Shown: one piece after another, positions 50,866-60,679 of the stretch
How the letters are laid out: each line of letters starts with the position of its first letter
Numbering within the stretch: the first letter of the stretch is position 1
DNA from: Chaetoceros tenuissimus
Lineage: Eukaryota > Bacillariophyta > Thalassiosirophyceae > Chaetocerotales > Chaetocerotaceae
DNA: 64,000 nt
Direction: 5' to 3'
NCBI GenBank assembly: GCA_021927905.1
Contig: BLLK01000074.1
Location: forward strand, 744,001 to 808,000
Notes under the pieces: generated by a model
Told to the model about the DNA's origin: nothing
Database searches by the model: none
The model's input: the letters and a program-made list of their open reading frames with translations, nothing else
Made by a program: the position numbers and the translations under genes

Positions 50866-51587
50866 ATGGCACCTTCCAAGAAATCTGTAAGTACAACGAC
50901 CTACCGGAGGGGGCAGCAATTCGATGTCCGCCCGAGATGGCTTGGTCTGTTGGAATGAAATACTAGAGAAGCTGAGAAGAGGGATCAAGAGACTGGAGTA
51001 CTGAAGTAGTAGTTACTGAACAAAGCAATTCTACAGGCTGTCTCTATTGTTGCTTCATTGCATCGATCCTTCTTTTCTGTCTTTTCTTGAAACAAGAATT
51101 TCGATTTTCAAATTCGTTTCTCTGCGACGACAAACGATTTCAAAATCAGATTCTCTGTTTTTCGTTTCTTCCTCTTTTGACTCGAGTACATTTGTGATTG
51201 TGATATTTCTTGTCTGTGGAACTCCTTTACCATACACTCTTTCATTTCAAAACTTCTAACAACGTTTCTCTCGAGCAGAAGAAGTCTGTTGACAACATGA
51301 ACTCCCGTATCAAGCTTGTCATGAAGTCCGGCAAGGCTGACCTCGGATACAAGGCTGCACTCAAGTGCATGCGCAAGTCCAAGGCGAAGATGGTATTGAT
51401 CTCCAATAACTGTCCGCCACTTCGTAGATCTGAGATTGAGTACCTTGCTATGCTTGCAAAGACTCAAGTTCACCACTACAATGGAGACAACACTGCTCTT
51501 GGAACTGCTTGCGGAAAGCATTTCAACTGCTCCATCTTGACCATTACTGATTCTGGAGATTCTGATATCTTGACTGCTAAGGAGTAA
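50866..51587 (+). CDS. RPL30: Large-subunit ribosomal protein eL30, two exons
   Basis: Exon 1 50866-50886 (only seven codons, MAPSKKS), intron 50887-51278 (392 nt, GTAAGT..GCAG, phase 0), exon 2 51279-51587; 109 residues, the usual eL30 length. The joined N-terminus [20 protein letters not shown] and [20 protein letters not shown] match the family closely, as do [20 protein letters not shown] and [10 protein letters not shown]. eL30 sits in the 60S subunit at a bridge to 40S and has a kink-turn-binding fold (L7Ae type). A long first intron right after a few codons is common for ribosomal protein genes. Confidence 0.95.
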
Positions 51588-51788
51588 ATATTGGTAGTGT
51601 AAGAATAAAGAAACAGTTGAAAGTTATAAAGTTGACTTTTATATATACACATATTATTTATTTACTTTACACACATCTCACTAATTTACCACAGAGAAAG
51701 ATTCATTTTACACATCATTTACTTCATATTAACGTCATCATTGACAATTTTTTCTGAACATAACTGGAGCCGACTTTCATTACTTCAC

Positions 51789-53046
51789 TCAATCATTCAT
51801 TTTCATTTTTTGTTCACAATCGATGGAGATACCAGAAACACCTTCTGTCTTCTTCATCAAATTCTTCATATTCAAGGCCTTCGTCCAATATAGAACCATC
51901 CTCATTCTTTCTGTCCTCTGGTGTATATCCTCAGTTGAAATAGGTCTATTCCTATCGTCGAAACCTAAATCTGCAAGAGATGGTGTCTCTCCTCCAGCCA
52001 AAATAACAATGAAAAAAGCAACAAAGTTTGGAAGTTCTGGTATCAACTTCTTGAGAGCTTGTACCTTTGGACGTGTATAAATTATCATATTGAGAAAACC
52101 ACCAATTGGGTAAAACAAGGAAACGAACCAAAAGGTTACAGCAGTGTTTTCTACTTTCAATAATCTCAATATCAGTGCCAATATTGTTCCACTGTATACA
52201 AGCAAGAATGCAAGTATGTAGAGTATAGATTGATGAGCTGCCTGCTTTGTCAGATCCATACCTTTGTGTGTTCTCCTTTGAGCATTATCATTGTTAGATC
52301 CACTTGTAGGTTGGATTGCCTTCTCGGCATTGTACATGTAACAAGTAAATGTTACAAGAACAATTATTAGCAAAAGAAAGACAATCACAACTAGTATTAT
52401 GGAAAACAATAAAACTGAGCGATTGGCGTTTTCTCCTCGTGTACATTCTTCTCCGTTGGTGACACAATCAAATGGTCGAGGTGCAATCATACTATGAAAA
52501 TAAAATAAATGGTTAGCCATCGATTCAAGTGATGCATCAATTTCTTGTACTTCTTGCTTCTTACCAGACTCCTCCATGCTTAGTTGCGTTAATTTGTTCT
52601 TTGATCAAAGGATATACAGACGTTGCAATGGCATAGATCCAAATGAACGTAGAAATTAGCTTTTCCTCGCACTTGGCAAAGTCTTGAGGAGTTTGCTTAT
52701 ACTTGACTCTCTTTAAAAAGTAATATGTAAGAAACAAGATATACCAAAGAATGGCATGACTTCCCATAATCAGAATAAACCCTATGCCTTCACAGGATGC
52801 CACAGTTCCTTTACTAAAGATATAGTCAGGATCATTAGCGGGTGATAGAAATGGCGATAATACCACCCCTATACTTTGAAGAACATCTGCGACACTGAAT
52901 CCAAATATGATCCTGCTATATGGAGATTGAAGGCCTTTCGGAGATACCCAAATTGTAAAACACAAAAAGCCAGAAGCTAGCAAAGAAATGGAACCTGTGC
53001 AGATTCTTACAATTAAAGCTGCAATTATACTTTTTGGAATCATCAT
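51789..53046 (-). CDS. Seven-helix GPCR-like membrane protein, two exons
   Basis: Exon 1 53046-52565, intron 52564-52492 (73 nt, GTAAGA..CATAG, phase 2), exon 2 52491-51789; 394 residues. Similar in plan to the GPCR-like protein at 41630-42892: helix 2 reads SPYSRIIFGFSVADVLQSIG, the helix 3 end LTYYFLKRVKYKQTPQDFA matches LTYYFLKRIKYKMTPRDFA, and helix 7 ends GGFLNMIIYTRPKV; AGGETPS follows in both. The loop between helices 4 and 5 has Cys residues (CVTNGEEC). The other gene has no intron at this position. Ligand and coupling unknown. Confidence 0.75.
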
Positions 53047-53680
53047 GAGCTTCTAGTTTTACGATTTTACGAGGACTAGATATGTTTTTGAAGAGGCTTG
53101 ACAGATGACGTAGTTGATACAAAAAGTAAGCTAATGTTTGTTGAATAATGTTTGCCGTTTTTGCCTTATCACTTCACTTGGCTGCTCAAACATGTTCATC
53201 AAGGGTACAACCGACCGGGGAGAAAGAATGAGATTATGAGAAGTCTTGCGATACCGCATTGGGTAGGGATTGTAATAATTCCTTCCTCCTTCTTTTTTCC
53301 CCTCTCTTTTCCTTTTCTCTTTTATCGGAACACAGTTGGCGTTGACCAACAAACAGTAACAAACGATAACAACGAGGCAACTCAACAGCAGCAACATCTA
53401 ATTCAGAATTCAAGGTGAGCTTTTTCTACATGAATTTGAAGTGAAGGTACAAAAGTCGATCTTATAATGTAATTGCTAGTGTCTCTCCAGACAGCGGGTC
53501 GAGGGAGAAAATCAAATTTGGAAAATTGGAACGAAATTCGATTTTCTAAACATTGGATCGGATGACCGACTCTCTTGTTGCTCTGCTATCTAGTTGCCTT
53601 TTGATTGCTTCTCTGCCTCTAGTTATATCTCTCCCTTTGATAATGTCTAACAAAGTCTCTTCTTCTCTCTCAACAGGAAA
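53047..53680. other. Divergent spacer including a 5' UTR intron
   Basis: 634 bases between the GPCR-like gene (minus) and the small gene at 53681 (plus). A good intron lies in the presumed leader of the latter: donor GTGAGC at 53415, acceptor CTCTCTCAACAG ending at 53676, four bases before the ATG (262 nt). No protein-coding gene seen. Confidence 0.5.
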
Positions 53681-53908
53681 ATGACTGACGGACGCATCAT
53701 CAATAGAAACAAATTCCTTTACGGACCAGGTCCACTCGGACGCCGTGCTACCGGTCTTGGAGCAAAGCCACCTCTACAGGGACTCATCATCTGTGCTTGT
53801 CAGGGACTTGCTGTTGGACTTGCTGGAGGATTCTTTTACAATGTTGCTCTTGGAAATCCTTTGGTTAATTCCATTGAGAATTATTACAAGGAGAATCCTA
53901 CTCGCTAA
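53681..53908 (+). CDS. Small single-helix protein, possibly a cytochrome c oxidase VIc-like subunit
   Basis: 75 residues. The ATG follows a likely 5' UTR intron by four bases, which supports this start. A hydrophilic, basic N-terminus with Gly/Pro (YGPGPLGRRATGLGAKPP), one membrane helix (about 33-53, GLIICACQGLAVGLAGGFFY) and a polar end (NPLVNSIENYYKENPTR). The layout, and the end resembling the animal COX6C pattern of a helix followed by a short Tyr-rich tail, suggest a supernumerary respiratory subunit of the mitochondrial inner membrane. The match is weak and other small respiratory subunits remain possible. Confidence 0.55.
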   Translation: MTDGRIINRNKFLYGPGPLGRRATGLGAKPPLQGLIICACQGLAVGLAGGFFYNVALGNPLVNSIENYYKENPTR

Positions 53909-54439
53909 ATTTAGAATAGGGAGTGTAGGACGTATGGAAGAATTATGAATAGAGATGGGCTTTTGATTGACAGAGTCTATCTTTTTTAAATATATAGTTT
54001 TAAATTGAATTTGGAATTTAGCTTTAATGTTTCTACTTCGTGGTTTAGTTCAGTTTGAAAGATAGTTTTTTAGAATTTGAAATGTTTCTGAAACGAAATA
54101 TTGATGTGCATGGTATTCATAGCGATTTACGATAGAGCAGTATATCATATGATTGAAAATAGAGTATTAACTTTATTCTTGTGAAAGTTGTTTCAATGAA
54201 AAGGAACGTATCTTTCTTTTCCAATGCATTCTCTCTCGCATGATGATCTTTGGAAAATATTTGAAAAACAAAAAAGAGAAATGTACCTTACTTACTAGCT
54301 TTTTTAGAGACAGGTCTTGAGCCTTATTTCATCTGATTCATCGTTCAGAGACCCCTCATTATTTCCAAGAACATTTCTTACTTTTCATTTCATTAAGTTT
54401 CACTATCATCTACTCTCCTACAAACTTGAATTACCTGAA
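53909..54439. other. Intergenic, nothing seen
   Basis: About 530 bases, AT-rich. The frame leading into the next gene is open back to 54317, but only from a TTG; it is probably leader sequence. Confidence 0.35.
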
Positions 54440-55015
54440 ATGACAGAATCAACTCTACTCCCACCAAGAATTCTCATCCAAAGACCAGGAAGCGGTGATG
54501 GCATCGAGACATCAGTGCATAATCTACCAAAGCCACTATTACGAGAATTTAGACATGTCTTTCAAGATGAATATCTCAAAAGACCTGAAATAAACGTACC
54601 CATTGCAACAGCTGGTGAAGAAATGGTTCTAATTGCTATTCCTACGAATCAAAGAGCTAGAGAAGATTTAGTCGCTGTTGGTGATCATATTGAACAAGAA
54701 AAGGATCGGCTATTAAATGTCTTTATTTCGTTTGGACGGGAAGTGTCGGAAAGGATTCGAGGCAAAGGTTATTGGGCTGATTTTATTGATCCTTGTTCTG
54801 GGTTGCCAATGATGACTCCGAATTGTAACAAGGTATATAGTGAAGTAGATGGTATGGAATGTCTGTTGAATTACAAATCGTATAATGCTGGTTTTTGTAA
54901 GATCTTGACACATCCTAAATGGGGCTCTGCAGTTTATCCAGCCACGATTTTTGCTCATTGTCCAATCAGTGTAGCAATGGAAGTGATTCAATCCTATGAT
55001 GTAATTCAGCAATAA
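54440..55015 (+). CDS. MMADHC: Cobalamin-trafficking protein CblD (MMADHC) homologue
   Basis: 191 residues from the ATG at 54440. It matches the C-terminal, nitroreductase-like domain of human MMADHC: LLREFRHVFQDEY, then IEQEKDRLLNVFISFGREV, and the signature GYWADFIDPCSG (human GYWADFIDPSSG). In animals MMADHC, with MMACHC, hands vitamin B12 to methionine synthase in the cytosol and to methylmalonyl-CoA mutase in mitochondria. The human protein has about 100 more N-terminal residues; none is apparent here, so a cytosolic form is likely. The Cys in the signature (Ser in human) is of interest, since a Cys of human CblD can bind cobalt of cobalamin in the MMACHC complex. Single exon. Confidence 0.85.
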   Translation: MTESTLLPPRILIQRPGSGDGIETSVHNLPKPLLREFRHVFQDEYLKRPEINVPIATAGEEMVLIAIPTNQRAREDLVAVGDHIEQEKDRLLNVFISFGREVSERIRGKGYWADFIDPCSGLPMMTPNCNKVYSEVDGMECLLNYKSYNAGFCKILTHPKWGSAVYPATIFAHCPISVAMEVIQSYDVIQQ

Positions 55016-55516
55016 TCTTGATACTTCTACGAGACACTTTGCAATGAGTGTAGCTTGCTAGCTCAATACTTGTGCCTTTTTGATTTTCAAAAAAAGGCTT
55101 GAGATAATAATACTCCCGCTGCTGTAGTAAGATATTCAAGACGTAAAGTAAATACATTTATTTTCAACAAGTAGGAAATTTCCTATCTATTTCGAGATAA
55201 GGCAAAGCAAAATATTGAAATGATGAAGCTAGCTTACGAAATACTTTTGATTTTTGATTTTGATGGAGCTGTCCACGAGGCAATGAGGCCACATTGTGTA
55301 AATTCTTGGGAAGTATTCAATATAAAGTGAGTCCATATCGTACATGTAAAGGAAAAGGACTTCCTGTATTATTTAGAACGCAAGGACGCGGCTACTCGAC
55401 TCGACTCACAAGTGTCAACAACATTCACAACTTCCATTCGAAACTGTTTCGAAAAAGTATTTCCAAATCGAAACAAACAAGCTCGCTCTCTCTTTGCAAC
55501 CAATTCAGAATCAAAA
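55016..55516. other. Intergenic, nothing seen
   Basis: About 500 bases. The frame of the next gene extends upstream to 55412, but without an ATG before 55517. Confidence 0.35.
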
Positions 55517-56143
55517 ATGAAAGTAATCGCAATTCTTTCTTCCCTTTTCGTATTTTCGAATGCTCTTTGTCCAAACAATTGCCATAAGCATGGAGTTTGT
55601 GGAATTAACGACAAGTGTACATGTCATTTAGGACCGGACGGTCTCCCAGCATGGACCAATGCTGATTGTGGAGTGAGAACATGTCCTTCCGGAAAATCTT
55701 GGGGAACTTTTCCGAGTGCTAAAGATGATGCTCATCCTCTTGAGGAATGTTCGGGTAAAGGAATTTGTAATCGCGAGACTGGTAAATGCAAATGTGATCC
55801 AAACTTTGATGGAATGGCGTGTGAAAGAACCGTTTGTCCAAATGATTGCACCGGCCACGGAGTTTGTTTGACGCAAAAGGCTCTTGCGGAACAGGCTGGA
55901 ACTACTTATGCTACTCCTTGGGATGCAGAGAAACAAGTTGGATGCAAGTGTGACATTGGTTTCCGTGGGCCTGATTGTTCTAGAATGGAATGTCCTTCAG
56001 GAGAAGATGTAATGGGAGGCGATGGCAATGTTCAAGGACGTGACTGCTCTGGTCGTGGACTTTGCGATTACAAAAGTGGAATTTGCAAGTGCTTTGAGGG
56101 ATACATGGGACATGCTTGTGAGAAACAGACTGTGTTGGGTTAG
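55517..56143 (+). CDS. Secreted EGF-like repeat protein
   Basis: 208 residues from the ATG at 55517, which begins a clear signal peptide ([18 protein letters not shown]). The mature protein has three to four EGF-like units: [39 protein letters not shown] (then DGMACE), [11 protein letters not shown] with an insert before [12 protein letters not shown], and [20 protein letters not shown] (then MGHACE). The C..HG.C....C.C pattern is of the tenascin type. It has no membrane anchor, so it is probably released or wall-bound. Similar small secreted EGF proteins are widespread in diatoms; function unknown. Single exon. Confidence 0.8.
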   Translation: MKVIAILSSLFVFSNALCPNNCHKHGVCGINDKCTCHLGPDGLPAWTNADCGVRTCPSGKSWGTFPSAKDDAHPLEECSGKGICNRETGKCKCDPNFDGMACERTVCPNDCTGHGVCLTQKALAEQAGTTYATPWDAEKQVGCKCDIGFRGPDCSRMECPSGEDVMGGDGNVQGRDCSGRGLCDYKSGICKCFEGYMGHACEKQTVLG

Positions 56144-56948
56144 ACGAAGAAAGAAGCCAATGGGAAAAGAACACTTTTGTGCTGAACTTGAATAGAAATC
56201 AAAGCTATGGTCATAAAGCGCTGCTTAAATTAATCTTCCTACTTTATTATTGATTCTTGAATATGTCTAAATAAAAGTGAAGTATTGCTGAAATCCCTTC
56301 TTTGTGCAAAAAATAGGAAGAATCTGCAGGTTTACCTCCTTGCCAACAATTAGAGTAGAAATAATTTTATTAATCTACGGTAGTCTTGATTCAAACCTTT
56401 GCTCTAAACTCCACTGATATCCACATTATCGTACTATCGTAATAGAAAAATGATGCAAAATGTTCAGCTCGGAGTATTCAAATGACATGATGACATCATT
56501 AGCCTATTTTTCCTATCATTGTTATTTCAAGTTCTTTTTTGTTCCATAAATGTGGAGTTCTCAATTGTTGAAGATAAAAATTATGCGTATTATTTATCTA
56601 TTAAACCTTTGTTTCACTAACAAGATATGGTTGTAAGTCTGCTGCTTCGACAAAAAGCTTTAGAATGCATACAGTATTAGAACCAGAAGCTGTCCTACTG
56701 GTTGCATCGCTCACCTGCGATTTACCTCTCTATCTCCTTCTTGTATTCATAAATTCATCACAAAGTAGAATACGATTGAACAAAATAAATAAACAATATC
56801 AAAACGAATTTATTCGTTATGACTCTATTAAAAACCAGCTCTTCTGGGTTCTCTAATCAATCTCATGACCTCCTAGACACACGCGAAAGACTAGGTAGTA
56901 CAAAAGGTTGTAGGTTACCATTCGTGTTGGATTTCAAATTGCTGCAAT
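56144..56948. other. Intergenic, nothing seen
   Basis: About 800 bases, AT-rich. A short frame at 56665-56856 looks like chance. The true 5' end of the next gene may lie here. Confidence 0.35.
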
Positions 56949-58022
56949 ATGTTACTAATCATTCTTGTTTTGTTCATAGTTAAATCTTTCGTTACTTTCA
57001 AAGGTTACTACTGGAAAGCTTTTCTTCTTGCATTCATCGGAATCACAATGCTTTCTCTTGGTACATCATATACTAGATACAAGAACTACTCCAACAAACT
57101 CGAAGGATCCAAGAGATTCATGTCTGCTCTTGACTATTACGGTGACTATTATTACGGTCGAGGTAAAGGTTATGGTGAATACGAAGATGTCTACTGGGCA
57201 TCATCTCAATATGTGCTCACTGCTGATAGCTTTGAGTATCAAGAAAAAGGCGAAAATCCTACAAGCATGGCGAATGCAGTCGAGTATGTGATTGGAGGTG
57301 ATTCTGGAGACTCCTCTTATTACTCTATTGAAGTAGAATGGACTCCTGATAGCGGTGCCGATCTACGATTCTATGCCTACTTCTACAGCGATGATGGCTC
57401 GACTTGGTATTCAGATGAAGCAAGAACTCGTTTGAAAACTGGCGAAGATTGGATTTCCTTCGAACAACCAAAATTTTACATCAGCGGAAATGTAGGCGAA
57501 TGCTTTCATATGGATAAGCTAGATGTAACAAATGAGAATGGAGATACCTTGACTTTCGTCAACTTAGATCTCGCACCATTTATCCAAAGCTGGTCAAATC
57601 CAATTGATGCTCTGAACTGTGTCAACGGCGCCCTCCTCACTCTTGATGTTGACGACACTCTCGATGTTGACGAAATCGAAGACCAACAATCTGCATTCTT
57701 TGACTTCTTGAAAGATACAGACTTCATGAAGAAGGAACAGATGTTTAGAACAGAGACTGGACTCTTGTTGCTAGGACTTTCTAGTTCTCAGAAGGAAGTA
57801 ACCTTTTGTTGGATTCAAGAAAGAACCAACACAGGTACTTACACAGGCGATGTAAACTATAGCTTCACAAAGGATCAATGCGAGGATATCCTGACTTCTG
57901 CAGGTAAAGTTCCTTCTGATGAAAATGGTACAGGTTCTACAAAGACTTTAATTCCTTTCTCCCTTCATTTCATTTTTTCAATTATGATTCAATCAATTGC
58001 AACGAACTTGTTTGGAAAGTAG
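56949..58022 (+). CDS. Secreted or surface protein of unknown family (paralogue 1)
   Basis: 357 residues from the ATG at 56949. The N-terminus has two hydrophobic stretches; the second (KAFLLAFIGITMLSLGTS) aligns with the signal peptide of the paralogue at 58911, so the true start may be further downstream or in a different exon arrangement. Core blocks shared with the paralogue: DVYWASS, LTADSFEYQE, then SIEVEWTPDSGADLRFYAYF, YSDEARTRLKTGEDW, GECFHMDKLDVTNENGDTL, and a second domain with KEVTFCWIQE. The C-terminus ends in a hydrophobic segment (LIPFSLHFIFSIMIQSIA), possibly a GPI-anchor signal. I do not recognise the family. Confidence 0.7.
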   Translation: MLLIILVLFIVKSFVTFKGYYWKAFLLAFIGITMLSLGTSYTRYKNYSNKLEGSKRFMSALDYYGDYYYGRGKGYGEYEDVYWASSQYVLTADSFEYQEKGENPTSMANAVEYVIGGDSGDSSYYSIEVEWTPDSGADLRFYAYFYSDDGSTWYSDEARTRLKTGEDWISFEQPKFYISGNVGECFHMDKLDVTNENGDTLTFVNLDLAPFIQSWSNPIDALNCVNGALLTLDVDDTLDVDEIEDQQSAFFDFLKDTDFMKKEQMFRTETGLLLLGLSSSQKEVTFCWIQERTNTGTYTGDVNYSFTKDQCEDILTSAGKVPSDENGTGSTKTLIPFSLHFIFSIMIQSIATNLFGK

Positions 58023-58910
58023 GAATGATTGAATCTATAGCTTTGTACATCAAGCGAGTCTCTATTATACAGGAAGCTTTGTCACACCAGATATGACTAC
58101 GAAAATTCATGATTATATCTATATACATAAATTCGCCTTCACATGTTACCTATATAATTTATAAATGTTGATGTTTATATGAAGAACTAGCTTGTATTCG
58201 CTGCAAGATTAACCACCTAGTATTTGCAGTTCTTCTTTATCTTCAGCCAAACAAGTGTTCATACTTTAACCAACATATTCGAAGTTGTTGCTCTTTTTAA
58301 TTTAAAAAATAACAACTCTTCTTTTGTAATCTTCGAATAACATGGGAGAGCAGTACTTGTAAAATGAAACCAATGACAATTGTATTCTTCTGTGCTGGTG
58401 ATGAATAGGGAGCTGACAAGGATTGCTTAGTAGTTGTTGTGCAAGTTTATCATATATATTGAAGACTAACAGTGTGATACGAATTATTGAAATTGAAATT
58501 TAAACATGAGTGAGAAAATCCCACTGTTAGGTTGGTAGATTTTGAGAACCCGAATTCTTTGAGTATCTTTCACACATCAACGCTCACACTTTCTTTTACA
58601 TATTCAAATGATAGCATGATTACTATTTTTGATACATAACGACTATATCTTTTCACGCAATAGGTCGGTTTCAGTTTTCCGAATACTCAAACTTTTCACA
58701 ATCTTTCGTCCGATCACCAGTGGAAAAGATCAATTTGTCTCAATTTCATTATTCAGTTCAAATGATGAAGGGTTCTGCAAGAAAGACTAATGTTAAAAAA
58801 ATAATTAATGGTAAGACTATACAAAGTAAACCGACGAACGTCGTGCGTCAACAATAGATTCGATTCTTAACGATTTGATTTACCCACCTATCATAGGGAA
58901 TACCTTTGTT
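58023..58910. other. Intergenic, nothing seen
   Basis: About 890 bases between the paralogues. AT-rich; no gene or repeat recognised. Confidence 0.35.
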
Positions 58911-59948
58911 ATGAAAAGGGTATCCTTACGGACTTTGTGCGTCTCTATACTCCTCGCTTTCGTCGGCAACTGCAGTGCTTCTAGGCGAAATATGAAAGAG
59001 ATTGAAGACCGCACTAGCTTCAGTGTGCCTGTTTTGAGATCTCTACTCTTTCAAGACTATTATAACGAAGGGGTGAATTATGGAGATTACAATGATGTCT
59101 ACTGGGCGTCATCTACATATCTACTCACTGCTGATAGCTTTGAGTATCAAGAAAATGGAGAAGAACCAGCCAGTATAGCAAATGCACTTGAGTATGTGAT
59201 TGGAGGTGATCCAGGTTGGCTTGAAGAAATCGACCCAGAGTGGCCTCAGGCATATCATTCTATCGAAGTAGAATGGACTCCAGATAGCGGTGCTGATCTA
59301 CGATTCTATGCCTACTTCTACAGCGATGATGGCTCGACTTGGTATTCAGATGAAGCAAGAACTCGTTTGAAAACTGGCGAAGATTGGATCGAATTTGATA
59401 AGCCTAACTTCTACATTACTGGAAATATAGGCGAGTGTTTCCATATGGATAAGCTAGATGTAACAAATGAGAATGGAGATACCTTGACCTTTGTTAACCT
59501 CGACCTTGCTCCATTTGCTCACAGCTCTAGTTGGGAAAATCCATTGGATCCTCTATGGTGTGTTAATGGTGCGCTACTTGCTCTAGACAGCGACCAGCTT
59601 GAAACACAAAAGATAGCTTTTTCAACATTTGTAACTGAGTCAAAATTTATTAAGAAGGAGCAAATGTTTGAGGATGAAGAACAGGGTCTAGTATTACTCG
59701 GACTATCAGATACACAGAAGGAAGTAACTTTCTGTTGGATTCAAGAAAATACAGTGGAAGGGAAGTACTTGGATAATGGAAATACTTTCACAACAGAAGA
59801 GTGCGAGGATATTTTGAATAATGCTTTAGAAACTAGCCCTTCTACTCCAAACCCAGTACCAGCTCCACATGCAAAAAGTAGTTGGTCATACAAATCTCCA
59901 AAAGTCAAAGAGCCAAAGAGTGCCAAATCTGCAAAACTTCGACGTTAG
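58911..59948 (+). CDS. Secreted protein of unknown family with basic KxxK tail (paralogue 2)
   Basis: 345 residues from the ATG at 58911, which opens a good signal peptide (KRVSLRTLCVSILLAFVGNC); the frame extends twelve codons upstream but only from a TTG. The body is collinear with the paralogue at 56949, with a 10-residue insert (LEEIDPEWPQ) before the SIEVEWTPDS block. From SIEVEWTPDS to LTFVNLDLAPF the two are nearly identical even at DNA level over about 160 bases, more than elsewhere. The C-terminus is unlike the paralogue: no hydrophobic tail, but a basic SPKVKEPKSAKSAKLRR with four lysines in KxxK register. Function unknown. Confidence 0.75.
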   Translation: MKRVSLRTLCVSILLAFVGNCSASRRNMKEIEDRTSFSVPVLRSLLFQDYYNEGVNYGDYNDVYWASSTYLLTADSFEYQENGEEPASIANALEYVIGGDPGWLEEIDPEWPQAYHSIEVEWTPDSGADLRFYAYFYSDDGSTWYSDEARTRLKTGEDWIEFDKPNFYITGNIGECFHMDKLDVTNENGDTLTFVNLDLAPFAHSSSWENPLDPLWCVNGALLALDSDQLETQKIAFSTFVTESKFIKKEQMFEDEEQGLVLLGLSDTQKEVTFCWIQENTVEGKYLDNGNTFTTEECEDILNNALETSPSTPNPVPAPHAKSSWSYKSPKVKEPKSAKSAKLRR

Positions 59949-60679
59949 AGAAGTCATAAGAAGAGATAATTCGAAAGATTATCTACATTTCCTGAATCAA
60001 AGTTGAAAATAACGACAATAAAAAAGTCTATTTAAAAATCACGAAAGACTTTTACGTAAACGAAATCATTTTTATTTTCATTTCTACATTAAGATCTGCT
60101 TAGTCTACTCGAAGTAGATTTGCATCCGAGCCTAGAGCCTAGTCATGGCAAATACATTCAAATATAATTGAACTTAGTAGCTAGCCAGTAGAACAGACAG
60201 GCGCTTCTTACCGTAGATTATAGGAGATCAAATATATACTTCTTGCGATGAGATTTGTAGCTGTTTACAATGTTGATGTTTTAGCTGTTTACAATGCTGA
60301 TGTTTTATAAGACAAATTGACTTTGTCATTAGAAGACTATCTTATCTTTTACAAACTACAACATAACATCATGTGCATGTTGAAGAAACTGATAGATATC
60401 TGAAATTAATTTCATTCTTCTCAAAATCAAAGTATGAATGACAAAAAATGTACGTTGCTTTGCTTGATGGAATCGAATTGGCCAAACGGTCAGTGTTAGA
60501 TTTTTCGTTTTTGGATGAGCTAAATTCTTATAAAAATCACATTTTAGTGATAAAACCGGCGATTGGACACAAGCAAGACTCACTCCTCACTTAACATACA
60601 CTCACACTTTTCATAATGTTTCCACAGGGCGAAGCTGACCTTACTCGTAATATATATAATTCTCAATCTACTTTCTGTC
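59949..60679. other. Intergenic, nothing seen
   Basis: About 730 bases. GCTGTTTACAATG-TGATGTTTTA occurs twice in a row at about 60259-60306 (a short 25-base tandem repeat). No gene seen. Confidence 0.4.
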
